Shown: positions 14,771 to 22,775 of the stretch, piece after piece | How the letters are laid out: every line of letters begins with the position of its first letter | How positions within the stretch are numbered: position 1 is the stretch's first letter | Assembly: GCF_009695585.1 (NCBI RefSeq) | Contig: NZ_VUNR01000018.1 | Span: 1 to 55,741, forward strand | DNA: 55,741 nt | Direction of reading: 5' to 3' | Origin: Anaerovibrio slackiae | Lineage (GTDB): Bacteria > Bacillota > Negativicutes > Selenomonadales > Selenomonadaceae | Made by a program: the position numbers and the translations under genes | The notes under the pieces: model-generated | Told to the model about the DNA's origin: nothing | Database searches by the model: none | What the model saw: the letters and a program-made list of their open reading frames with translations, nothing else

Positions 14771-14869
14771 ATGCAAGAGATAACATTTGTGATTGCAACT
14801 GCTGCCTTTGTGCTTGCAGTCTACAATCTGAGAAACGCAATCAAGAAACTTTTAAAGAAAGGTGAGTGA
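14771..14869 (+). CDS. Hydrophobic micropeptide 2
   Basis: 32 residues: a membrane helix (TFVIATAAFVLAVYNL) followed by a basic amphipathic tail (RNAIKKLLKKGE). Same design as the peptide at 14621. A ribosome site is weak. The stop overlaps the region of the next start. Confidence 0.45.
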   Translation: MQEITFVIATAAFVLAVYNLRNAIKKLLKKGE

Positions 14870-14874
14870 GCAAC

Positions 14875-15066
14875 ATGACTGAAAACACATGGGGCGGGGC
14901 GAGAGCTGGTTCCGGGCGGAAGCTGACGGCACCCGAGGGAGTTCCACGCAAACAGCACCAGCTCAGGGCATCTGACAGCGAATGGGAGCTGATTCGCCAG
15001 CTGGCCGCCATCGTCAAGAAGAATCCTGAAAAAGTGAAAGAATTTTTGGCAGAAAATGCCCTCTAA
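14875..15066 (+). CDS. Small AGSGRK-type phage protein
   Basis: 63 residues. The N-terminal GGARAGSGRKLTAPEG resembles the 'GGARxGAGRK' basic segment of many small phage proteins near terminase genes, and the rest is a helical pair (EWELIRQLAAIVKKN, EKVKEFLAENA). GGTGAGTGAGC precedes the ATG. Probably DNA-binding; role unknown. Confidence 0.6.
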   Translation: MTENTWGGARAGSGRKLTAPEGVPRKQHQLRASDSEWELIRQLAAIVKKNPEKVKEFLAENAL

Positions 15067-15127
15067 GCCAGATGGCACAAGGGATAGAAAAAATTTCTTA
15101 TTCCGGGAATAATTTTCCAAAATCCGT

Positions 15128-15194
15128 GGTATAATGGTTATACTAGCGGATAAAGAAAAAAGTGAAGCCTCACAGGTTGCTGTGGGGCTTTTCT
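15128..15194 (+). ncRNA. Very short transcript unit (promoter plus terminator)
   Basis: An extended -10 (TGGTATAAT, 15127-15135) lacks a good -35. About 30 bases downstream, AAGCCTCACAG (15165) pairs with CTGTGGGGCTT (15180), followed by TTTCT. A transcript from here would be about 50 nt. It could be a small RNA paired with the micropeptide unit, or an attenuator for the next gene. Confidence 0.4.
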
Positions 15195-15221
15195 GTTGCG
15201 CGGATGAAGGGCGGTGAGCTG

Positions 15222-15425
15222 GTGACAAAGGTGTATTGCAATACAAGTGACTGTGCGCACAATGAAGATGATGTGTGCCAGGCTGCTATGATATACTGTG
15301 TCAATCGCAGGTGCAGGACACGCAGGACTGTCAGCACCCGTGACCTGATGCAGGGGGCCAGCGGCTCACGCTGCCAGAAGTCAGGCGGCAGCTACAAAAA
15401 CAAGGATATAAAAGTGCTGAAATAA
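15222..15425 (+). CDS. DUF1540-like Cys-rich protein
   Basis: 67 residues from GTG (GGGCGGTGAGCT upstream); ATG 15204 is an alternative. CNTSDCAHNEDDVCQAAMIY fits the short Cys module of DUF1540-type proteins, and a second cluster (CVNRRC) follows. Probably metal-binding. Function unknown. Confidence 0.55.
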   Translation: MTKVYCNTSDCAHNEDDVCQAAMIYCVNRRCRTRRTVSTRDLMQGASGSRCQKSGGSYKNKDIKVLK

Positions 15426-15456
15426 AGGAACATGGTATATTGCTATGTTCCTTTTC
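15424..15456 (+). terminator. Rho-independent terminator
   Basis: AAAGGAACAT (15424-15433) pairs with ATGTTCCTTT (15445-15454), ending in a T-rich run. Confidence 0.75.
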
Positions 15457-15663
15457 TATTGCCTGTTTTGCAATTTGGGTAGGTTCTTTCAGCGAAAATA
15501 AAAGGCTGCGCTCACCTTGCGAGCCCAAAAACGCTCTAGCTATGCAAAAAAGTTATGGCTAAGTAAAAGAATTCGCATGGTGCAAAGCTGGTGATTTCTA
15601 AACAATCTACGGAAAAACAAAAAATTGTTCAGAAAATTTTAGAAAACAGGAGGTGAAGAAACC
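15457..15663 (+). other. Non-coding region before the packaging genes
   Basis: About 200 bases without a credible gene, between a terminator and the small-terminase ATG (AGGAGGTGAAG). It contains an imperfect AGCTAT/TTATGGCT repeat. Lambda-type terminases often have their cos site at such a place, and a late promoter would be expected, but neither can be read with confidence. Confidence 0.35.
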
Positions 15664-16194
15664 ATGAAAGTGACATGCGATCCACGTAAAATAACCGTAT
15701 CTCAGACGAATTTGGGCAAGGCCCTGGGGCTGACTACCGGCAGAGTAGCACAGCTAATCAAAGAGGGGGTTGTTTTCCGCGATGATAACGATAAAAGCGG
15801 CGGTGTATTCCTGGTGAAGTCGGTGCAGGCATATACCAGCTTCAAAGGCAAGTCTGAAAGTGATAATGAGCTTGATTACATGGCCGAGAAGGCCAAGCAC
15901 GAAAAGGTAAAGCGCGAGCTGTCAGAGCTTCGTCTGGCCAAGGAGGAAGGCAGGGCTTATGACGCTGCCACTGTGGAGCTGGTTATGACTGAAATGGTTT
16001 CCAACCTCCGCACCCAGCTGCTGGGACTGCCCTCAAAGCTGGCTCCTATCCTGAATGGAGCTGACAGGGACAGGATTTATGATGTGCTGACCCAGGAAAT
16101 AGAGGAAAAGCTGGCTGAACTATCAGAGTACAGGCCCGAGATGTTTATGTCCGAGGAGGTGGTGGAGAATGAAGAAGCTGAAACCAGCGAATGA
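15664..16194 (+). CDS. Terminase small subunit (Nu1-like)
   Basis: 176 residues. A winged-helix-like N terminus (SQTNLGKALGLTTGRVAQLIKEG) of the Nu1/DNA-packaging type is followed by a long helical region (KAKHEKVKRELSELRLAKEEG) and an acidic tail. Nu1 recognises the packaging site and recruits the large subunit. Overlaps the large-terminase start by 26 bases. Confidence 0.78.
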   Translation: MKVTCDPRKITVSQTNLGKALGLTTGRVAQLIKEGVVFRDDNDKSGGVFLVKSVQAYTSFKGKSESDNELDYMAEKAKHEKVKRELSELRLAKEEGRAYDAATVELVMTEMVSNLRTQLLGLPSKLAPILNGADRDRIYDVLTQEIEEKLAELSEYRPEMFMSEEVVENEEAETSE

Positions 16195-19100
16195 GCTGTG
16201 GGCGTATGTGTCTGAAAAAGGCCTTAAACCGCAGCCGAAGACATCCACCAGCGTCTGGGCGGACAGCTACAGGATGTTATCTGCCGGTATATCGGCAGAG
16301 CCTGGGCGGTGGAAAACCTCCCGCGCCCCGTATCAGCAGGAAATCATGGATGCCTTCACCCAGTCGGGCGTGAACAAGGTTGTTGTAATGAGTTCCAGTC
16401 AGATTGGCAAAGCATTGAAACTGAGTACACCTATAGCAACACCTGATGGCTGGAAAACGATTGAAGCGTTAAAAATAGGTGACAAAGTTTTTGATGAAAA
16501 TGGGTATCTATGCAATGTTATAGCCTGTACAGAAGTTATGAAGTCAAGACCTTGTTATGAAATCACTTTTTCCGATGGCTCACAATTAATTGCTGATGAA
16601 AATCACGATTGGTATATTCAGACAGATAAAGCTGATGGCATAAAAGCAACCAGGGATATGGTCGGCACATATAAAAACGGGAAAAGAAATGTATACGCTA
16701 TTCCTGTGAACAGGCCACTTGTTACTGATAACCATACAGAGTTAATCTTAAAGCCATATACTCTTGGAGTCTGGCTCGGAGATGGTAATTCTCGATCAGC
16801 CCAAATAACTATGCCGGATTATGATTTATTCATAGCTGACAAAATGAAAAAAGATGGTTATGAGGTAGTTGTTCAGCATAAGGATAAAAACCACTCCAAT
16901 GTAATGACTGTAAAATTTAATCCGTATAATCCTGATGACCCAATCTGTAAACGCGGACACAATAAGCAGATTGTTGGTTTGGATAAATATGGGCATTGCA
17001 TGGAATGTAACAGGCAACTATCACTTAAGAACAAATGGAAGGGGAAAAAAGAGATATTTGTTGACCCTGTGACACATATACAAAAAACTGGCCACTATTT
17101 GCTAAAAAAACTGAATCTGATAAATAACAAACATATCCCGTTGGAATACCTTCGCGCATCGCAAGAGGCACGCTGGCAATTATTGCAAGGCATTATGGAT
17201 ACAGATGGATATGTGTCACCAAAAGGCATCTGCGAGCTTACATTGAAATCAAAAAGATTGATAGATGGTGTATCGGAACTTCTCTGTACATTAGGGATAA
17301 AGCACACTTTGAAGAAGAAAAAAGCCGTGTGCACTAATTCGCCTACAAGAAAATCTTACGATGTGTGGCGCATCACTTTTACAGCCTATGAAGACATGCC
17401 AGTATTTTCATTGCCAAGAAAGAAAGCAAGGCTATCGTTGAGGACGGGGAACCGTCGAAGCGAAACTGAGCGCAGAAGGATAACTGATATTAAGTTTGCA
17501 GGTTATGAAGATACGAAATGTATACAGGTTGATTCGCCAAGTCATTTGTATTTAGCTGGCAAGGCGATGATACCCACTCATAATTCAGATATCATGAACA
17601 ATGTCATTGGCCGCTTTGCCCATCTGGATCCATGCCCTATCATGATGATTCAGCCCACCATAGAGATGGCAGAGGATTTTTCCAAGTCCCGTATTGCCCC
17701 TATGATTCGTGATACCAAGGTGCTGAACGGCCTGTTTTATGACATCAAGAGCAAGAATGGCAAGGGAGAAGCCAAGACAAGGGACGGCAACAACACCATC
17801 CTGTCGAAGATTTTTCCTGGTGGGCGCCTGATTATGTGCGGGGCAAATTCCCCTGCAGGTCTTGCGTCAAGGCCTGTGCGCATCCTGCTGGCGGATGAGG
17901 TGGACAGGTTCCCTGCCTCAGCTGGTGGAGAGGGTGATCCTGTAGGACTGGCAGAAAAGCGCATGACCACCTTCTGGAACCGTGTCATGGGGCTATTTTC
18001 CACACCTACCAACGAGGGAGAAAGCAGGATTGCAGATGAATACCTTGCCGGGACTCAGGAGGAATGGCAGCACCAATGCCCCAACTGCGGTGAATATCAT
18101 GCACTGCATTATGTGGATATGGAGGCTGACTACAGTGAGCATGAGGACAAGAAAAAGCGCAAAATCATCGTTGTGAACGATGTGAAATGGGTTTGTCCTG
18201 ACTGCGGCTTCAAGTTTAGCGAACAGGAAATCAAGACAACTCTCCAGAAGTATGTACCGCAAAATCCTGAGGCTATTCAAAATGGTATACGCTCCTTCTG
18301 GCTCAATGCTTTCACCAGTCCATGGCTGTCCTGGAAGCAAATCATGACAGAATGGCTGGAGGCTAGAGGCGATGCCAACAGGGAAAAGGTTATCGTCAAT
18401 ACTCGCTTTGGCGAGCCGTATTCCTTAAATGACAACACCATAGATGCACTGCCACTGATGAAAAGGCGGGAACAGTACGGTGCCGCCCTGCCGGATGGCG
18501 TACTGCTGCTGACAGCTGCTGTTGATACCCAGGATAACCGCCTGGAGTATGAAGTATGCGGCTGGGGCTTCGGGGAGGCATGCTGGGGCATCGTCAAGGG
18601 CATGATTTTGTCCAAGCCGGATGAAGCTGCCACATGGCAGGAGCTGAACGGCATCTTGGACAGGATATATACCTTTGCCGATGGCACAGGCATGAAGATC
18701 GCCAGAACCTTTATTGACTCCGGCGGCCACTATACTGAATTTGTCTACCGCTACTGCGAGAAAAATCTGGGCTCAGGTAGGTTCCCTATCAAGGGATATG
18801 CCAACCGCCCGGGCATACCGCTGGTATACAAGCTGGGCAAGGATGTAGCCTGCAAGGTGCCGCTGGTTATCCTGGGTGTTGATGATGGCAAGCAGCAGGT
18901 ATTTAATAGGCTTGGCGTTGAGGAGATAGGAGACAAATATTTTCACTTCGGTCGTGATGGTGATGAAGATTTGCCGTATCGGGGCTATGATGAAGTGTAC
19001 TTCAAGGGGCTGCTGTCAGAGGAAAAACGCCTGGTTAAGCGTAACGGCGTATTAAAAAACGTCTGGATTCCAAAATCAGGCGTCAGGAACGAGCCCCTTG

Positions 19101-19399
19101 ACCTCCGTGTCTACAATCTGGCAGCCATGCAGTCCATGAAGCCGGACTGGGGACTGCTCTATGAGCAGCTGCACGGCCAAAAACCGCCCTCCGGGGAAGC
19201 TAATGATGTGTCAGACTCTGACACGCACAGCAAAACTTCCGGATTGGTGGCAAGCCGTTACGTTCCGCCTGAAAAACGTACCAAAAGCAGGTTTAGCCGC
19301 CGCGATAATGAGGAAAACGGGGAACTTGCCCCGAAAAGAGAGCATCATTCCCGGAAAAACGTTGCAAAATGTTCCTCCTACACGCCGAATTATTACTGA
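16169..19399 (+). CDS. Terminase large subunit (GpA family) interrupted by an intein
   Basis: 1,076 residues, of which 82-472 are an intein, leaving 685, normal for lambda GpA-type terminases. Spliced Walker A is SSSQIGK|SD, the intein lying between Lys and Ser. Walker B is ILLADEVDRF, two CxxC pairs (CPNCGEYH, CPDCGFKF) form a zinc site, and TAAVDTQDNR and IDSGGHYT belong to the nuclease domain. It packages DNA into the procapsid and cuts it. The C-terminal tail contains VSDSDT from a dispersed palindrome. The enzyme should be inactive until splicing restores the P-loop. Confidence 0.92.
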   Translation: MKKLKPANELWAYVSEKGLKPQPKTSTSVWADSYRMLSAGISAEPGRWKTSRAPYQQEIMDAFTQSGVNKVVVMSSSQIGKALKLSTPIATPDGWKTIEALKIGDKVFDENGYLCNVIACTEVMKSRPCYEITFSDGSQLIADENHDWYIQTDKADGIKATRDMVGTYKNGKRNVYAIPVNRPLVTDNHTELILKPYTLGVWLGDGNSRSAQITMPDYDLFIADKMKKDGYEVVVQHKDKNHSNVMTVKFNPYNPDDPICKRGHNKQIVGLDKYGHCMECNRQLSLKNKWKGKKEIFVDPVTHIQKTGHYLLKKLNLINNKHIPLEYLRASQEARWQLLQGIMDTDGYVSPKGICELTLKSKRLIDGVSELLCTLGIKHTLKKKKAVCTNSPTRKSYDVWRITFTAYEDMPVFSLPRKKARLSLRTGNRRSETERRRITDIKFAGYEDTKCIQVDSPSHLYLAGKAMIPTHNSDIMNNVIGRFAHLDPCPIMMIQPTIEMAEDFSKSRIAPMIRDTKVLNGLFYDIKSKNGKGEAKTRDGNNTILSKIFPGGRLIMCGANSPAGLASRPVRILLADEVDRFPASAGGEGDPVGLAEKRMTTFWNRVMGLFSTPTNEGESRIADEYLAGTQEEWQHQCPNCGEYHALHYVDMEADYSEHEDKKKRKIIVVNDVKWVCPDCGFKFSEQEIKTTLQKYVPQNPEAIQNGIRSFWLNAFTSPWLSWKQIMTEWLEARGDANREKVIVNTRFGEPYSLNDNTIDALPLMKRREQYGAALPDGVLLLTAAVDTQDNRLEYEVCGWGFGEACWGIVKGMILSKPDEAATWQELNGILDRIYTFADGTGMKIARTFIDSGGHYTEFVYRYCEKNLGSGRFPIKGYANRPGIPLVYKLGKDVACKVPLVILGVDDGKQQVFNRLGVEEIGDKYFHFGRDGDEDLPYRGYDEVYFKGLLSEEKRLVKRNGVLKNVWIPKSGVRNEPLDLRVYNLAAMQSMKPDWGLLYEQLHGQKPPSGEANDVSDSDTHSKTSGLVASRYVPPEKRTKSRFSRRDNEENGELAPKREHHSRKNVAKCSSYTPNYY
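16412..17584 (+). other. Intein with LAGLIDADG homing endonuclease (within terminase)
   Basis: 391 residues. Block A starts with Ala1 (ALKLSTPIATPDGW), block B has H65 (LIADENHDWY), the two dodecapeptides are LGVWLGDG (118-125) and LLQGIMDTDG (257-266), and it ends PTHN with Ser as the +1 residue. Ala1 excludes the usual N-S/N-O acyl shift, so splicing must use direct attack by Ser+1, as in Ala1 inteins. A CKRGH...CMEC zinc-finger-like module (179-199) is inserted between the dodecapeptides. The segment is more AT-rich than the flanking terminase, consistent with transfer. Confidence 0.92.
19206..19226. repeat. Dispersed palindrome, copy 4 (in terminase)
   Basis: ATGTGTCA-GACTC-TGACACGC, read as VSDSDT in the C-terminal tail of the terminase. 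Confidence 0.7.
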
Positions 19400-19408
19400 G
19401 GTGAGAAA

Positions 19409-19636
19409 ATGAACACCATCCAGAAGATGAGAAATGAACGTCTCCGCCAATATTGGCAGGCGGAGCAGAAAGTTCTGTCAGGCCAGAGCTATACTATTGG
19501 CAACCGTGCCCTGACAAGGGCCAATCTGGCTGAAATCAGGGCTGCGATAGATGATTTGCTGGCTGCCGGTGCCACTCTGGACGATGGAGAAGAGGCAAAA
19601 ATGCGGCGCAGCAAGCGAGTAGTTTTCATAGATTGA
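19409..19636 (+). CDS. gpW/DUF6148-like head-tail joining protein
   Basis: 75 residues. The pattern WQAEQKVLSGQSYTIGNRAL then TRANLAEIRAAIDDL is that of the gpW-type/DUF6148 proteins between terminase and portal, which in lambda fill the head-tail connector. GAGGTGAGAAA precedes the ATG. Confidence 0.75.
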   Translation: MNTIQKMRNERLRQYWQAEQKVLSGQSYTIGNRALTRANLAEIRAAIDDLLAAGATLDDGEEAKMRRSKRVVFID

Positions 19637-19646
19637 GGTGTTTGCA

Positions 19647-21320
19647 ATGAGCAAGCGGAAATTCAAGGCGAAAAAGTCGGCCGTTCAGGGCAAAACACAA
19701 GTAAATATGCAGAATAGCGGCTATGACGGAGGCGGCGCATCCCGCACTTCCGGCATCCTGAAAGCCTGGAACCCCACAAAATCCAGTGCCAAGTCTGATA
19801 TCAATGCCCATCTTGATATATTGCGCAGCCGGGCGGCGGACCAGGCCATCAATACCCCTGTAGGGAGCGCGGCAATTGCCACAACCACCCAGTATACAGT
19901 GGGGGCAGGCTTGAAGGTGTTCCCAAAGGTGAAATATCAGCTGCTGGATATGACCCCCGAGGAAGCTGAAAGCTGGAACAAGCAGGCAGCTATGGAATTT
20001 AACCTCTGGGCCAGCTCCAAGCTGTGCGATATCAGGAAGCGGAATAACTTTTACGATTTGCAGGAAATTTTGTATAAGGCGTATATGACTGATGGTGACA
20101 GCTTTGCCATTTTCAGGCGGGCTTACGACATCAACATGCCGTATACTCTTAGAATACAGGCCATTGAGGGCAACAGGGTTTCCAATCCGCAAGGGCGAGA
20201 CTTTTACGGCATTACGGGCCCACTGGCAGTGGAAATGACTGCCCCCAATGGCCGCAATAAAATCATCAACGGTGTCGAGGTGGATGGCAACGGAGCAGTG
20301 GAAGCCTACTGGATTTCCAACAAAGTGCCTTTTGACCCTGTAGAGATAAACAGCACAACTACCTGGGCACGGGTGGAGGCTTTTGGCGACATCATGAGCC
20401 AGCCCAACGTGCTGCACATCTGCCATGATGAACGGCCTGAGCAGTATCGGGGCGTGCCATATCTGGCACCTGTGATAAAGGCCCTCAAGCAGGTATCGAG
20501 GTATTCGGATGCAGAGCTGGCGGCAGCTATCCTGCGTTCCTATTTCACCATCTTTTTCATTTCGACAGGCAATTCCAGCTTTGCCGGAGACGTCTCCAGC
20601 ATTCTGGGGGCAAGCACCTATGATAAAGATGGTGGCACTGGGCCTGTGGTGGATGCCAACGAGTATAGCCTGGGGCCTGGTACCATCAATGCCCTGCCTA
20701 AAAACATCGATGTAAAATCCATCGGTGCCACAGGCGGACAGGCAACCTTTGACGGCTTCATGACGGTATACATCAAGATGATTGCCGCGGCCCTGAACAT
20801 TCCTTACGAAGTGCTGATGAAGTCCTTCAACAGCTCCTACAGTGCCAGCCGTGCAGCCCTGTTGCAGGCCTGGGAGCAGTTCAGGCTCAGGCGCGCATGG
20901 TTCAGCCGTGATTTCTGCCAGCCTGTATATGAAATGTGGCTGACGGAGGCTGTGGCCACCGGGCGGATTGAGGCACCTGGTTTCTTCAGCGACCCTGCCA
21001 TCCGCTTTGCCTATTGCAACGCAGAATGGTACGGCCCGTCTATGAGCATCCTGGACCCGGTCAAAGACATAAACGGCTCAACTTTGCGCATCCAGTGCGG
21101 TTTGTCTACTCACGAAAGGGAAGCTGCCGAAATGACAGGCAGTGATTTCTATGAGAACCTGGAAACCATCCGCATTGAGCAGCAGAGGGCTGAGGAGGCA
21201 GGCGTTGCGCTGGGTACCCTGCCAGCAACGAATGAGCCGCAGTCACCAGCGGAAGGAGGTGATAGTGATGGGAGAGACGAAGAAGATAACGACACTGAAC
21301 GACCTGAAGCAGAAAAATAA
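19647..21320 (+). CDS. Portal protein (lambda GpB family)
   Basis: 557 residues from the ATG at 19647 (GAGGTG upstream). Portal signatures include the early DILRSRAADQAINTPVGSAA region, GVPYLAPVIKALKQVSRYSDAE, and the late SYSASRAALLQAWEQFRLRR. Twelve copies would form the ring through which DNA enters the head. The 3' end overlaps the protease gene. Length and context fit lambda-type portals. Confidence 0.9.
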   Translation: MSKRKFKAKKSAVQGKTQVNMQNSGYDGGGASRTSGILKAWNPTKSSAKSDINAHLDILRSRAADQAINTPVGSAAIATTTQYTVGAGLKVFPKVKYQLLDMTPEEAESWNKQAAMEFNLWASSKLCDIRKRNNFYDLQEILYKAYMTDGDSFAIFRRAYDINMPYTLRIQAIEGNRVSNPQGRDFYGITGPLAVEMTAPNGRNKIINGVEVDGNGAVEAYWISNKVPFDPVEINSTTTWARVEAFGDIMSQPNVLHICHDERPEQYRGVPYLAPVIKALKQVSRYSDAELAAAILRSYFTIFFISTGNSSFAGDVSSILGASTYDKDGGTGPVVDANEYSLGPGTINALPKNIDVKSIGATGGQATFDGFMTVYIKMIAAALNIPYEVLMKSFNSSYSASRAALLQAWEQFRLRRAWFSRDFCQPVYEMWLTEAVATGRIEAPGFFSDPAIRFAYCNAEWYGPSMSILDPVKDINGSTLRIQCGLSTHEREAAEMTGSDFYENLETIRIEQQRAEEAGVALGTLPATNEPQSPAEGGDSDGRDEEDNDTERPEAEK

Positions 21321-22419
21321 TATTTTCTGGCAGATAAGGAATGAAGCAGGGGAAGCGGAGGCGGAGCTTCTGCTGTATGGCGAAATAGCCAGCTCAAGCT
21401 GGGGAGATGACGAAGTAACCCCGAAGCAGTTCGCGGAAGACCTGAAAGCCCTGGGCGGCAAGGATTTGAAGCTGAGGATCAACAGTCCCGGCGGCGATGT
21501 ATTCGCGGCACAGGCCATATATAATCAGCTGAAAACCTACACAGGCAATATCACTGCCTGCATTGACGGCATGGCAGCCAGTGCCGCCACGATTATCACC
21601 TGTGCTGCGGATAAAGTGGTGATGCCGAGGAACGGCATTTTCATGATACACAATCCCATGTGCATCGTGATTGACTACATGGACGTGCCGAAGCTGAAGA
21701 AAATGACCGACAGGCTGACTGCAGTCAAGCAGACCATTGTCAACGTGTACATGAAGAAGTGCAAGAATGTTGCTGAAGCCAAGCTGAACAAGCTGATGGA
21801 TGCAGAAACGTGGATGAGTGCCGATGAGGCTCTTGCTTATGGCTTCGTTGACGAGGTGGACACTGATGAGCAGGTGGAGAATTTTCTGCAGGGCAGTGTG
21901 GCCGTGGTGAATAATGTTTCTATCGACATGACAAGATTCAAGCAGCCGGAAAAGCTGAAGGATATCTTGCAGTCAAAGCCAAAGGAGGATAAGGATATGG
22001 ATGATGAAAAGACTTTGCTGGACAAGCTCCGCGACCTGCTGGGAGCTGATAACAGCCAGCAGGACAAGAAAAAACAGCCTGACCCGGTAGCTGTTGAGCG
22101 TCAGCGCATGCTTGACCTGGATGCTATGCGTGATGGCAGCGAGCTTGTGGACAAGATTGTGGATATTGCCAAGAAAAAGGGCAATACCGCAGAGGAAATC
22201 CGGGAATACGTGGACCAGGTAAAGGAGTCCGCTGCCAAGGATAAGCCTCAGCAGTCCGGCATCGAGGAGATTAAAAATCTCATCAAGGACCAGCTGGCTT
22301 CCGGAGCTGACAAGGTAGGGCTTAATCCTGCAGATGAGACCAACAAGGAAGCAGATAAGAAGGCCGCCGAGGTGAACAGCCTGGTAGCCGCCATGAAGAA
22401 TATGCGAGGTGACAAATAA
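21268..22419 (+). CDS. ClpP-type prohead protease fused to scaffold domain
   Basis: 383 residues from an ATG with GGAAGGAGGTGAT inside the portal gene. The N-terminal ClpP fold has oxyanion INSPGGDV, Ser105 (DGMAASAA) and His128 (FMIHNP). The C-terminal part (about 244-383) is charged and helical, as in scaffold proteins. An internal start at 21997 would give the scaffold alone, the arrangement known for lambda C/Nu3. It matures the procapsid. Confidence 0.88.
   Translation: MGETKKITTLNDLKQKNNIFWQIRNEAGEAEAELLLYGEIASSSWGDDEVTPKQFAEDLKALGGKDLKLRINSPGGDVFAAQAIYNQLKTYTGNITACIDGMAASAATIITCAADKVVMPRNGIFMIHNPMCIVIDYMDVPKLKKMTDRLTAVKQTIVNVYMKKCKNVAEAKLNKLMDAETWMSADEALAYGFVDEVDTDEQVENFLQGSVAVVNNVSIDMTRFKQPEKLKDILQSKPKEDKDMDDEKTLLDKLRDLLGADNSQQDKKKQPDPVAVERQRMLDLDAMRDGSELVDKIVDIAKKKGNTAEEIREYVDQVKESAAKDKPQQSGIEEIKNLIKDQLASGADKVGLNPADETNKEADKKAAEVNSLVAAMKNMRGDK
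21997..22419 (+). CDS. Internal-start scaffold protein (Nu3-like), predicted
   Basis: In-frame ATG at 21997 preceded by AAGGAGG (21982-21988) at 8 bases, within the protease gene. The product would be 140 residues, highly charged (MDDEKTLLDKLRDLLGADNS...), equal to the scaffold part. The strong ribosome site exactly at the domain boundary is the evidence. Confidence 0.6.
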   Translation: MDDEKTLLDKLRDLLGADNSQQDKKKQPDPVAVERQRMLDLDAMRDGSELVDKIVDIAKKKGNTAEEIREYVDQVKESAAKDKPQQSGIEEIKNLIKDQLASGADKVGLNPADETNKEADKKAAEVNSLVAAMKNMRGDK

Positions 22420-22754
22420 TGGCAATCCATGAAACTATGAAAGCGGCCACATCCTACGATGAACTGATTGGCAGCACTGTAATTACCGCCGTAATGTACA
22501 ATATTGCCGTCACTCCCGGCACCGCCCTCAAGAGGGGCTCTGTCCTGACAGCTGATGGCAGCCTCGCAGGCACTGGCGATACTGCCGAATATGTACTTGC
22601 CGTGCCGCTGGCCAAGGATGATGCAACAGCTACCGTCTATGTAAGCGGCATGTTCAATCGCGAGAAGCTGATTGTGGCGGAGGGAGATACTGTTGAAACC
22701 CATGAGGCACAGCTCAGGGACAAGAATATCTACCTGACGTCAATTCATTCCTAA
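22419..22754 (+). CDS. Head decoration protein (gpD-like)
   Basis: 111 residues with the lambda gpD layout: TPGTALKRGSVL, then YVLAVPLAKDDATATVYVSG, then REKLIVAEGDT. It would bind the expanded capsid as trimers and stabilise it. It starts at the stop of the protease gene and precedes the major capsid gene. Confidence 0.82.
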   Translation: MAIHETMKAATSYDELIGSTVITAVMYNIAVTPGTALKRGSVLTADGSLAGTGDTAEYVLAVPLAKDDATATVYVSGMFNREKLIVAEGDTVETHEAQLRDKNIYLTSIHS

Positions 22755-22775
22755 GAGAAAGGCAAGGTGAAAAAT

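Noticed and set aside
15123-15150. tRNA-like D-arm string around GGTATAATGGTTATA
   Set aside because: No acceptor stem, anticodon arm or T-arm follows; it is better explained as an extended -10 promoter.
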